Below are positions 50,201 to 63,100 of a stretch of 64,000 bases of DNA, piece by piece; position 1 is the stretch's first letter; the number at the start of each line of letters is the position of its first letter. The stretch is from Megalopta genalis (taxonomy: Eukaryota; Arthropoda; Insecta; Hymenoptera; Halictidae): assembly GCF_051020955.1 (NCBI RefSeq), contig NW_027476223.1:124001-188000 (forward strand), given 5' to 3'. Under the pieces are notes generated by a model. The model ran no database searches. It was not told where the DNA came from and saw only the letters and a program-made list of their open reading frames with translations. A program made the position numbers and the translations under genes.

Positions 50201-52924
50201 TATATTTTCAAGTATGTGAAGCTAAATCATTCGTTTTGCATGGATTTGAAGCTAAGCCATCAACTTCGCGTTGACTTGATGCTTATTCATGTGTTTCGCA
50301 TGGATTCGAAGATAACCCTTCTAATTCGCATTGATTTGAAGCTAAATCATGTGTTCGCATGGACTTGAAGCTACCTCGTTTGTTTCGCATGCAGTTGAAG
50401 CTAAAACATGTATATCACAAGTATTTGCTGCTAAACCATTTGTTTTGCATGGATTGGAAGGTAACCCTTCTACTTCGCATTGATTTTAATCTAAATCATG
50501 TGTTTCGCATGGATTTGAAGCTAACTCGTTAGTTTCGCATGCTGTTGAAGCTAAATCATGTATATCACAAGTATTTGCAGCTAAATCATTTGTTTCGCAT
50601 GGATTCGAAGGTAACCCTTCTACTTCGCATTGATTAGATGCTAAATCATGTGTTTCGCATGGACTTGAAGCTACCTCGTTTGTTTCGCATGCAGTTGAAG
50701 CTAAAACATGTATATCACAAGTATTTGCTGCTAAACCATTTGTTTCGCATGGATTCGAAGGTAACCCTTCTACTTCGCATTGATTTGAGGCTAAATCATG
50801 TGTTTCGCATGGATTTGAATCTAACTCGTTTGTTTCGCATGCTGTTGAAACTAAATCATGTATATCACAAGTATTTGAAGCTACACCATTTGCTTCGCAT
50901 GGATTCGAAGATCAGCCTTCTACTTCGCATTGATTAGATGCTAAATCATGTGTTTCGCATGGGTTTGAAGCTAACTCGTTTGTTTCGCAGGCAGTTGAAG
51001 CTGAATCATGTATATCAAAAGTATTTGAAGCTAAACTATTCGTTTCGCATGGATTCGAAGATAAGCCTTCCACTTCGCATTGATTTGAAGCTAAATCATG
51101 TGTTCCGCATGTATTTGAAGCTGACTCGTTTGTTTCGCATGCAGTTGAAGCTGAATCATGTATATCACAAGTATTTGCGGCTAAACCATTTGTTTCGCAT
51201 GGATTGGAAGGTAACCCTTCTACTTCGCATTGATTTTAATCTAAATCATGTGTTTCGCATGGATTTGAAGCTAACTCGTTAGTTTCGCATGCTGTTGAAG
51301 CTAAATCATGTATATCAGAAGTATTTGAAGCTAAACCATTTGCTTCGCATGGATTCGAAGATCAGGCCTCTACTACGCATTGATTAGATGCTAAATCATG
51401 TGTTTCGCATGGGTTTGAAGCTAACTCGTTTGTTTCGCCTGCATTTGAAGCCATATCACTTATATTTTCAAGTATGTGAAGCTAAATCATTCGTTTTGCA
51501 TGGATTTGAAGCTAAGCCATCAACTTCGCGTTGACTTGATGCTTATTCATGTGTTTCGCATGGATTTGAAGCTAACTCGTTAGTTTCGCATGCTGTTGAA
51601 GCTAAATCATGTATATCACAAGTATTTGAAGCTAAACCATTTGTTTCGCATGGATTCGAAGATCAGCCTTCTACTTCGCATTGATTAGATGCTAAATCAT
51701 GTGTTTCGCATGGATTTGAAGCTAACTCGTTTGTTTCGCATGCTGTTGAAACTAAATCATGTATATCACAAGTATTTGAAGCTATATCACTTATATTCAC
51801 AAGTATGTGAAGCTAAATCATTCTTTTTGCATTTATTTGAAGCAAAGCCGTCAACTTCGCGTTGACTTGATACTAAATCATGTTTTTCGTTTGGACTTGA
51901 AGCTAACTCGTTTGTTTAGCATGTTGTTGAAGCTAAATCATGTATATCACAAGTATTTGAAGCTATATCATATGTTTCGCATGGATTCGAAGATAACCCT
52001 TCTAATTCGCATTGATTTGAAGCTAAATCATGTGTTTCGCATGGATTTGAAGCTAACTCGTTTGTTTCGCATGCTGTTGAAGCTAAGTCATGTATATCAC
52101 AAGTATTTGAAGCTAAACCATTTGTTTCGCATGGATTCGAAGATAAGCCTCCTACCTCGCATTGATTTGAAGCTAAATCATGTGTTCGCATGGACTTGAA
52201 GCTACCTCGTTTGTTTCGCATGCAGTTGAAGCTAAAACATGTATATCACAAGTATTTGCTGCTAAACCATTTGTTTCGCATGGATTCGAAGGTAACCCTT
52301 CTACTTCGCATTGATTTGAAGCTAAATCATGTGTTTCGCATGGATTTGAATCTAACTCGTTTGTTTCGCATGCCGTTGAAACTAAATCATGTATATCACA
52401 AGTATTTGAAGCTACACCATTTGCTTCGCATGGATTCGAAGATCAGCCTTCTACTTCGCATTGATTAGATGGTAAATCATGCGTTTCGCATGGGTTTGAA
52501 GCTAACTCGTTTGTTTCGCCTGCATTTGAAGCCATATCACTTATATTTTCAAGTATGTGAGGCTAAATCATTCGTTTTGCATGGATATGAAGCTAAGCCA
52601 TCAACTTGGCGTTGACTTGATGCTAATTCATGTGTTTCGCATGGATTTGAAGCTAACTCGTTTGTTTCGCAGGCAGTTGAAGCTGAATCATGTATATCAA
52701 AAGTATTTGAAGCTAAACTATTCGTTTCGCATGGATTCGAAGATAAGCCTTCCACTTCGCATTGATTTGAAGCTAAATCATGTGTTCCGCATGGATTTGA
52801 AGCTGACTCGTTTGTTTCGCATGCAGTTGAAGCTGAATCATGTATATCACAAGTATTTGCGGCTAAACAATTTGTTTCGCATGGATTCGAAGGTAACCCT
52901 TCAACTTCGCATTGATTTTAATCT
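47251..52924. repeat. Heterogeneous HOR region
   Basis: Only satellite monomers are seen. Landmarks are 29-bp A monomers near 47293, 47443, 48042 and 48942; an E monomer with ttcgaactgattt near 48615; a gcaggc-less B run at 49000-49550; repeated gatcaggcctctac E monomers near 48300, 49500, 50101 and 51360; and ttgaagctaaaacatg C monomers near 50397, 50697 and 52226. 51807-52190 resembles 54838-55220 (offset 3031). Variant mixing is higher than in the duplicated regions, suggesting an older or more recombined part of the array. Confidence 0.8.
52016..52165. repeat. Reference example of the 150-bp five-monomer HOR (A-B-C-D-E)
   Basis: A clean unit: A 52016-52045, B 52046-52075, C 52076-52105, D 52106-52135, E 52136-52165. 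A carries aaatcatgtg then tttcgcatgga. B carries aactcgtttg and ends gcatgct. C starts gttgaag and ends tatatcacaagta. D carries aaaccatttg. E starts ttcgaagata and ends cgcattga. The B/C junction often makes GCATGC and the D/E junction TTCGAA, so each hexamer recurs about every 150 bp. In the frame starting at the first base, A reads FEAKSCVSHG, and E closes that frame with TGA. Confidence 0.95.
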
Positions 52925-54670
52925 AAATCATGTGTTTCGCATGGATTTGAAGCTAACTCGTTAGTTTCGCATGCTGTTGAAGCTAAATCATGTATATCAC
53001 AAGTATTTGAAGCTAAACCATTTGCTTCGCATGGATTCGAAGATCAGGCCTCTACTTCGCATTGATTAGATGCTAAATCATGTGTTTCGCATGGGTTTGA
53101 AGCTAACTCGTTGTTTCGCCTGCATTTGAAGCCATATCACTTATATTTTCAAGTATGTGAAGCTAAATCATTCGTTTTGCATGGATTTGAAGCTAAGCCA
53201 TCAACTTCGCGTTGACTTGATGCTAAATCATGTGTTTCGCATGGATTTGAAGCTAACTCGTTAGTTTCGCATGCTGTTGAAGCTAAATCATGTATATCAC
53301 AAGTATTTGAAGCTAAACCATTTGTTTCGCATGGATTCGAAGGTAACCCTTCTACTTCGCATTGATTTTAATCTAAATCATGTGTTTCGCATGGATTTGA
53401 AGCTAACTCGTTAGTTTCGCATGCTGTTGAAGCTAAATCATGTATATCACAAGTATTTGAAGCTAAACCATTTGTTTCGCATGGATTCGAAGATAAGCCT
53501 CCTACTTCGCGTTGACTTGATACTAAATCATGTTTTTCGTTTGGACTTGAAGCTAACTCGTTTGTTTAGCATGTTGTTGAAGCTAAATCATGTATATCAC
53601 AAGTATTTGAAGCTATATCATATGTTTCGCATGGATTCGAAGATAACCCTTCTAATTCGCATTGATTTGAAGCTAAGTCATGTGTTTCGCATGGATTTGA
53701 AGCTAACTCGTTTGTTTCGCATGCTGTTGAAGCTAAATCAAGTGTATCACTAGTATTTGAAGCTAAACCATTTGTTTCGCATGGATTCGAAGGTAACCCT
53801 TCTACTTCGCATTGATTTTAATCTAAATCATGTGTTTCGCATGGATTTGAAGCTAACTCGTTAGTTTCGCATGCTGTTGAAGCTAAATCATGTATATCAC
53901 AAGTATTTGAAGCTAAACCATTTGCTTCGCATGGATTCGAAGATCAGGCCTCTACTTCGCATTGATTAGATGCTAAATCATGTGTTTCGCATGGGTTTGA
54001 AGCTAACTCGTTGTTTCGCCTGCATTTGAAGCCATATCACTTATATTTTCAAGTATGTGAAGCTAAATCATTCGTTTTGCATGGATTTGAAGCTAAGCCA
54101 TCAACTTCGCGTTGACTTGATGCTAAATCATGTGTTTCGCATGGATTTGAAGCTAACTCGTTAGTTTCGCATGCTGTTGAAGCTAAATCATGTATATCAC
54201 AAGTATTTGAAGCTAAACCATTTGTTTCGCATGGATTCGAAGGTAACCCTTCTACTTCGCATTGATTTTAATCTAAATCATGTGTTTCGCATGGATTTGA
54301 AGCTAACTCGTTAGTTTCGCATGCTGTTGAAGCTAAATCATGTATATCACAAGTATTTGAAGCTAAACCATTTGTTTCGCATGGATTCGAAGATAAGCCT
54401 CCTACTTCGCGTTGACTTGATACTAAATCATGTTTTTCGTTTGGACTTGAAGCTAACTCGTTTGTTTAGCATGTTGTTGAAGCTAAATCATGTATATCAC
54501 AAGTATTTGAAGCTATATCATATGTTTCGCATGGATTCGAAGATAACCCTTCTAATTCGCATTGATTTGAAGCTAAATCATGTGTTTCGCATGGATTTGA
54601 AGCTAACTCGTTTGTTTCGCATGCTGTTGAAGCTAAATCAAGTGTATCACAAGTATTTGAAGCTAAACCA
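52925..54670. repeat. 900-bp tandem pair with compensating 29- and 31-bp monomers
   Basis: Equivalent points 53421 and 54321 are exactly 900 bp apart. Each copy has a 29-bp B' monomer (ctaactcgttgtttcgcctg near 53102 and 54002) immediately followed by a 31-bp C' monomer, so the net register is unchanged, unlike the usual 150n+1 blocks. The same pair recurs at about 60184-61930. Confidence 0.87.
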
Positions 54671-57600
54671 TTTGTTTCGCATGGATTCGAAGATCGGCCT
54701 TCTACTTCGCATTGATTAGATGCTAAATCATGTGTTTCGCATGGATTTGAAGCTAACTCGTTTGTTTCGCATGCTGTTGAAACTAAATCATGTATATCAC
54801 AAGTATTTGAAGCTATATCACTTATATTCACAAGTATGTGAAGCTAAATCATTCTTTTCGCATTTATTTGAAGCAAAGCCATCAACTTCGCGTTGACTTG
54901 ATACTAAATCATGTTTTTCGTTTGGACTTGAAGCTAACTCGTTTGTTTAGCATGTTGTTGAAGCTAAATCATGTATATCACAAGTATTTGAAGCTATATC
55001 ATATGTTTCGCATGGATTCGAAGATAACCCTTCTAATTCGCATTGATTTGAAGCTAAATCATGTGTTTCGCATGGATTTGAAGCTAACTCGTTTGTTTCG
55101 CATGCTGTTGAAGCTAAGTCATGTATATCACTAGTATTTGAAGCTAAACCATTTGTTTCGCATGGATTCGAAGGTAAGCCTCCTACCTCGCATTGATTTG
55201 AAGCTAAATCATGTGTTCGCATGGACTTGAAGCTACCTCGTTTGTTTCGCATGCAGTTGAAGCTAAAACATGTATATCACAAGTATTTGCTGCTAAACCA
55301 TTTGTTTCGCATGGATTCGAAGGTAATCCTTCTACTTCGCATTGATTTGAAGCTAAATCATGTGTTTCGCATGGATTTGAATCTAACTCGTTTGTTGCGC
55401 ATGCCGTTGAAACTAAATCATGTATATCATAAGTATTTGAAGCTACACCATTTGCATCGCATGGATTCGAAGATCAGCCTTCTACTTCGCATTGATTAGA
55501 TGCTAAATCATGCGTTTCGCATGGGTTTGAAGCTAACTCGTTTGTTTCGCCTGCATTTGAAGCCATATCACTTATATTTTCAAGTATGTGAAGCTAAATC
55601 ATTCGTTTTGCATGGATTTGAAGCTAAGCCATCAACTTCGCGTTGACTTGATGCTAATTCATGTGTTTCGCATGGATTTGAAGCTAACTCGTTTGTTTCG
55701 CAGGCAGTTGAAGCTGAATCATGTATATCAAAAGTATTTGAAGCTAAACTATTCGTTTCGCATGGATTCGAAGATAAGCCTTCCACTTCGCATTGATTTG
55801 AAGCTAAATCATGTGTTCCGCATGGATTTGAAGCTGACTCGTTTGTTTCGCATGCAGTTGAAGCTGAATCATGTATATCACAAGTATTTGCGGCTAAACC
55901 ATTTGTTTCGCATGGATTCGAAGGTAACCCTTCTACTTCGCATTGATTTTAATCTAAATCATGTGTTTCGCATGGATTTGAAGCTAACTCGTTAGTTTCG
56001 CATGCTGTTGAAGCTAAATCATGTATATCACAAGTGTTTGAAGCTAAACCATTTGTTTCACATGGATTCGAAGATAAGCCTCCTACTTCGCGTTGACTTG
56101 ATACTAAATCATGTTTTTCGTTTGGACTTGAAGCTAACTCGTTTGTTTAGCATGTTGTTGAAACTAAATCATGTATATCACAAGTATTTGAAGCTATATC
56201 ATTTGTTTCGCATGGATTCGAAGATAAGCCTCTTACTTCGCATTGATTTGAAGCTAAATCATGTGTTCGCATGGATTTGAAGCTAACTCGTTTGTTTCGC
56301 ATTCTGTTGAAGCTAAATCATGCATATCAGAAGTATTTGAAACTAAACCATTTGTTTCGCATGGATTCGAAGATAAGCCTCCTACCTCGCATTGATTTGA
56401 AGCTAAATCATGTGTTCGCATGGACTTGAAGCTACCTCGTTTGTTTCGCATGCTGTTAAAGCTAAGTCATGTATATCACAAGTATTTGCGGCTAAACCAT
56501 TTGTTTCGCATGGATTCGAAGGTAACCCTTCTACTTCGCATTGATTTGAAGCAAAATCATGTGTTTCGCATGGATTTGAATCTAACTCGTTTGTTTCGCA
56601 TGCCGTTGAAGCTAAATCTAGTGTATCACAAGTATTTGAAGCCAAACCATTTGCTTCGCATGGATTCGAAGATCAGCCTTCTACTTCGCATGTATTAGAT
56701 GGTAAATCATGCGTTTCGCATGGATTTGAAGCTAACTCGTTTGTTTCGCATACTGTTGAAGCTAAATCATGCATATCACAAGTATTTGTAGCTAAACCAT
56801 TTGTTTCGCATGGATTTGAAGCTAAGCCATCAACTTCGCGTTGACTTGATGCTTATTCATGTGTTTCGCATGGATTTGAAGCTAACTCGTTTGTTTCGCA
56901 GGCAGTTGAAGCTGAATCATGTATATCAAAAGTATTTGAAGCTAAACTATTCGTTTCGCATGGACTCGAATATAAGCCTTCCACTTCGCATTGATTTGAA
57001 GCTAAATCATGTGTTCCGCATGGATTTGAAGCTGACTCGTTTGTTTCGCATGCAGTTGAAGCTGAATCATGTATATCACAAGTATTTGCGGCTAAACCAT
57101 TTGTTTCGCATGGATTCGAAGGTAACCCTTCTACTTCGCATTGATTTGAAGCTAAATCATTTGTTTCGCATGGATTTGAATCTAACTCGTTTGTTTCGCA
57201 TGCTGTTGAAACTAAATCATGTATATCACAAGTATTTGAAGCTAAACCATTTGCTTCGCATGGATTCGAAAATCAGCCTTCTACTTCGCATTGATTAGAT
57301 GCTAAATCATGTGTTTCGCATGGGTTTGAAGCTAACTCGTTTGTTTCGCCTGCATTTGAAGCCATATCACTTATATTTTCAAGTATGTGAAGCTAAATCA
57401 TTCGTTTTGCATGGATTTGAAGCTAAGCCATCAACTTCGCGTTGACTTGATGCTTATTCATGTGTTTCGCATGGATTTGAAGCTAACTCGTTTGTTTCGC
57501 AGGCAGTTGAAGCTGAATCATGTATATCAAAAGTATTTGAAGCTAAAATATTCGTTTCGCATGGATTCGAAGATAAGCCTTCCACTTCGCATTGATTTGA

Positions 57601-60183
57601 AGCTAAATCATGTGTTCCGCATGGATTTGAAGCTGACTCGTTTGTTTCGCATGCAGTTGAAGCTGAATCATGTATATCAGAAGTATTTGCGGCTAAACCA
57701 TTTGTTTCGCATGGATTCGAAGGTAACCCTTCTACTTCGCATTGATTTGAAGCTAAATCATTTGTTTCGCATGGATTTGAATCTAACTCGTTTGTTTCGC
57801 ATGCTGTTGAAACTAAATCATGTATATCACAAGTATTTGAAGCTAAACCATTTGCTTCGCATGGATTCGAAAATCAGCCTTCTACTTCGCATTGATTAGA
57901 TGCTAAATCATGTGTTTCGCATGGGTTTGAAGCTAACTCGTTTGTTTCGCCTGCATTTGAAGCCATATCACTTATATTTTCAAGTATGTGAAGCTAAATC
58001 ATTCGTTTTGCATGGATTTGAAGCTAAGCCATCAACTTCGCGTTGACTTGATGCTTATTCATGTGTTTCGCATGGATTTGAAGCTAACTCGTTTGTTTCG
58101 CAGGCAGTTGAAGCTGAATCATGTATATCAAAAGTATTTGAAGCTAAAATATTCGTTTCGCATGGATTCGAAGATAAGCCTTCCACTTCGCATTGATTTG
58201 AAGCTAAATCATGTGTTCCGCATGGATTTGAAGCTGACTCGTTTGTTTCGCATGTAGTTGAATCTGAATCATGTATATCACAAGTATTTGCGGCTAAACC
58301 ATTTGTTTCGCATGGATTCGAAGGTAACCCTTCTACTTCGCATTGATTTTAATCTAAATCATGTGTTTCGCATGGATTTGAAGCTAACTCGTTTGTTTCG
58401 CATGCTGTTGAAGCTAAATCATGTATATCACAAGTATTTGAAGCTAAACCATTTGTTTTGCATGGATTCGAAGATAAGCCTCCTACTTCGCATTGATTTG
58501 AAGCTAAATCATGTGTTCGCATGGATTTGAAGCTAACTCGTTTGCTTCGCATGCTGTTGGAGCTAAATCAAGTGTATCACAAGTATTTGAAGCTAAACCA
58601 TTTGTTTCGCATGGATTCGAAGATCAGCCTTCTACTTCGCATTGATTAGATGCTAAATCATGTGTTTCGCATGGATTTGAAGCTAACTCGTTTGTTTCGC
58701 ATGCTGTTGAAACTAAATCATGTATATCACAAGTATTTGAAGCTATATCACTTATATTCACAAGTATGTGAAGCTAAATCATTCTTTTCGCATTTATTTG
58801 AAGCAAAGCCATCAACTTCGCGTTGACTTGATACTAAATCATGTTTTTCGTTTGGACTTGAAGCTAACTCGTTTGTTTAGCATGTTGTTGAAGCTAAATC
58901 ATGTATATCACAAGTATTTGAAGCTATATCATATGTTTCGCATGGATTCGAAGATAACCCTTCTAATTCGCATTGATTTGAAGCTAAATCATGTGTTTCG
59001 CATAGATTTGAAGCTAACTCGTTTGTTTCGCATGCTGTTGAAGCTAAGTCATGTATATCACAAGTATTTGAAGCTAAACCATTTGTTTCGCACGGATTCG
59101 AAGATAAGCCTCCTACCTCGCATTGATTTGAAGCTAAATCATGTGTTCGCATGGACTTGAAGGTACCTCGTTTGTTTCGCATGCTGTTAAAGCTAAGTCA
59201 TGTATATCACAAGTATTTGCGGCTAAACCATTTGTTTCGCATGGATTCGAAGGTAACCCTTCTACTTCGCATTGATTTGAAGCTAAATCATGTGTTTCGC
59301 ATGGATTTGAATCTAACTCGTTTGTTTCGCATGCCGTTGAAGCTAAATCTAGTGTATCACAAGTATTTGAAGCCAAACCATTTGCTTCGCATGGATTCGA
59401 AGATCAGCCTTCTACTTCGCATGTATTAGATGGTAAATCATGCGTTTCGCATGGATTTGAAGCTAACTCGTTTGTTTCGCATACTGTTGAAGCTAAATCA
59501 TGCATATCACAAGTATTTGAAGCTAAACCATTTGTTTCGCATGGATTCGAAGATAAGCCTCCTACTTCGCATTGATTTGAAGCTAAATCATGTGTTCGCA
59601 TGGATTTGAAGCTACCTCGTTTGTTTCGCATGTTGTTAAAGCTAAGTCATGTATATCACAAGTATTTGCGGCTAAACCATTTGTTTCGCATGGATTCGCA
59701 GGTAACCCTTCTACTTCGCATTGATTTGAAGCTAAATCATGTGTTTCGCATGGATTTGAATCTAACTCGTTTGTTTCGCATGCTGTTGAAGCTAAATCAT
59801 GTATATCACAAGTATTTGCAGCTAAATCATTTGTTTCGCATGGATTCGAAGGTAACCCTTCTACTTCGCATTGATTTGAAGCTAAATTATGTGTTCCGCA
59901 TGGATTTGAATCTGACTCGTTTGTTTCGCATGCAGTTGAAGCTGAATCATGTATATCACAAGTATTTGCGGCTAAACCATTTGTTTCGCATGGATTCGAA
60001 GGTAACCCTTCTACTTCGCATTGATTTTAATCTAAATCATGTGTTTCGCATGGATTTGAAGCTAACTCGTTAGTTTCGCATTCTGTTGAAGCTAAATCAA
60101 GTGTATCAGAAGTATTTGAAGCCAAACCATTTGCTTCGCATGGATTCGAAGATCTGCCTTCTACTTCGCATGTATTAGATGGT
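52925..60183. repeat. 7259-bp macro-unit, copy 1
   Basis: Its left half (to 56741) is repeated at 60184-64000 with constant offset 7259. It begins at a gattttaatct / ctcgttagtttcg run and contains a 900-bp tandem pair (52925-53770 and 53825-54670), the 11221-offset block and several seven- to eight-HOR stretches. Its right half cannot be compared because the partner lies beyond the window. Confidence 0.88.
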
Positions 60184-63100
60184 AAATCATGTGTTTCGCA
60201 TGGATTTGAAGCTAACTCGTTAGTTTCGCATGCTGTTGAAGCTAAATCATGTATATCACAAGTATTTGAAGCTAAACCATTTGCTTCGCATGGATTCGAA
60301 GATCAGGCCTCTACTTCGCATTGATTAGATGCTAAATCATGTGTTTCGCATGGGTTTGAAGCTAACTCGTTGTTTCGCCTGCATTTGAAGCCATATCACT
60401 TATATTTTCAAGTATGTGAAGCTAAATCATTCGTTTTGCATGGATTTGAAGCTAAGCCATCAACTTCGCGTTGACTTGATGCTAAATCATGTGTTTCGCA
60501 TGGATTTGAAGCTAACTCGTTAGTTTCGCATGCTGTTGAAGCTAAATCATGTATATCACAAGTATTTGAAGCTAAACCATTTGTTTCGCATGGATTCGAA
60601 GGTAACCCTTCTACTTCGCATTGATTTTAATCTAAATCATGTGTTTCGCATGGATTTGAAGCTAACTCGTTAGTTTCGCATGCTGTTGAAGCTAAATCAT
60701 GTATATCACAAGTATTTGAAGCTAAACCATTTGTTTCGCATGGATTCGAAGATAAGCCTCCTACTTCGCGTTGACTTGATACTAAATCATGTTTTTCGTT
60801 TGGACTTGAAGCTAACTCGTTTGTTTAGCATGTTGTTGAAGCTAAATCATGTATATCACAAGTATTTGAAGCTATATCATATGTTTCGCATGGATTCGAA
60901 GATAACCCTTCTAATTCGCATTGATTTGAAGCTAAATCATGTGTTTCGCATGGATTTGAAGCTAACTCGTTTGTTTCGCATGCTGTTGAAGCTAAATCAA
61001 GTGTATCACAAGTATTTGAAGCTAAACCATTTGTTTCGCATGGATTCGAAGGTAACCCTTCTACTTCGCATTGATTTTAATCTAAATCATGTGTTTCGCA
61101 TGGATTTGAAGCTAACTCGTTAGTTTCGCATGCTGTTGAAGCTAAATCATGTATATCACAAGTATTTGAAGCTAAACCATTTGCTTCGCATGGATTCGAA
61201 GATCAGGCCTCTACTTCGCATTGATTAGATGCTAAATCATGTGTTTCGCATGGGTTTGAAGCTAACTCGTTGTTTCGCCTGCATTTGAAGCCATATCACT
61301 TATATTTTCAAGTATGTGAAGCTAAATCATTCGTTTTGCATGGATTTGAAGCTAAGCCATCAACTTCGCGTTGACTTGATGCTAAATCATGTGTTTCGCA
61401 TGGATTTGAAGCTAACTCGTTAGTTTCGCATGCTGTTGAAGCTAAATCATGTATATCACAAGTATTTGAAGCTAAACCATTTGTTTCGCATGGATTCGAA
61501 GGTAAACCTTCTACTTCGCATTGATTTTAATCTAAATCATGTGTTTCGCATGGATTTGAAGCTAACTCGTTAGTTTCGCATGCTGTTGAAGCTAAATCAT
61601 GTATATCACAAGTATTTGAAGCTAAACCATTTGTTTCGCATGGATTCGAAGATAAGCCTCCTACTTCGCGTTGACTTGATACTAAATCATGTTTTTCGTT
61701 TGGACTTGAAGCTAACTCGTTTGTTTAGCATGTTGTTGAAGCTAAATCATGTATATCACAAGTATTTGAAGCTATATCATATGTTTCGCATGGATTCGAA
61801 GATAACCCTTCTAATTCGCATTGATTTGAAGCTAAATCATGTGTTTCGCATGGATTTGAAGCTAACTCGTTTGTTTCGCATGCTGTTGAAGCTAAATCAA
61901 GTGTATCACAAGTATTTGAAGCTAAACCATTTGTTTCGCATGGATTCGAAGATCGGCCTTCTACTTCGCATTGATTAGATGCTAAATCATGTGTTTCGCA
62001 TGGATTTGAAGCTAACTCGTTTGTTTCGCATGCTGTTGAAACTAAATCATGTATATCACAAGTATTTGAAGCTATATCACTTATATTCACAAGTATGTGA
62101 AGCTAAATCATTCTTTTCGCATTTATTTGAAGCAAAGCCATCAACTTCGCGTTGTCTTGATACTAAATCATGTTTTTCGTTTGGACTTGAAGCTAACTCG
62201 TTTGTTTAGCATGTTGTTGAAGCTAAATCATGTATATCACAAGTATTTGAAGCTATATCATATGTTTCGCATGGATTCGAAGATAACCCTTCTAATTCGC
62301 ATTGATTTGAAGCTAAATCATGTGTTTCGCATGGATTTGAAGCTAACTCGTTTGTTTCGCATGCTGTTGAAGCTAAGTCATGTATATCACTAGTATTTGA
62401 AGCTAAACCATTTGTTTCGCATGGATTCGAAGATAAGCCTCCTACCTCGCATTGATTTGAAGCTAAATCATGTGTTCGCATGGACTTGAAGCTACCTCGT
62501 TTGTTTCGCATGCAGTTGAAGCTAAAACATGTATATCACAAGTATTTGCTGCTAAACCATTTGTTTCGCATGGATTCGAAGGTAATCCTTCTACTTCGCA
62601 TTGATTTGAAGCTAAATCATGTGTTTCGCATGGATTTGAATCTAACTCGTTTGTTGCGCATGCCGTTGAAACTAAATCATGTATATCATAAGTATTTGAA
62701 GCTACACCATTTGCATCGCATGGATTCGAAGATCAGCCTTCTACTTCGCATTGATTAGATGCTAAATCATGCGTTTCGCATGGGTTTGAAGCTAACTCGT
62801 TTGTTTCGCCTGCATTTGAAGCCATATCACTTATATTTTCAAGTATGTGAAGCTAAATCATTCGTTTTGCATGGATTTGAAGCTAAGCCATCAACTTCGC
62901 GTTGACTTGATGCTAATACATGTGTTTCGCATGGATTTGAAGCTAACTCGTTTGTTTCGCAGGCAGTTGAAGCTGAATCATGTATATCAAAAGTATTTGA
63001 AGCTAAACTATTCGTTTCGCATGGATTCGAAGATAAGCCTTCCACTTCGCATTGATTTGAAGCTAAATCATGTGTTCCGCATGGATTTGAAGCTGACTCG

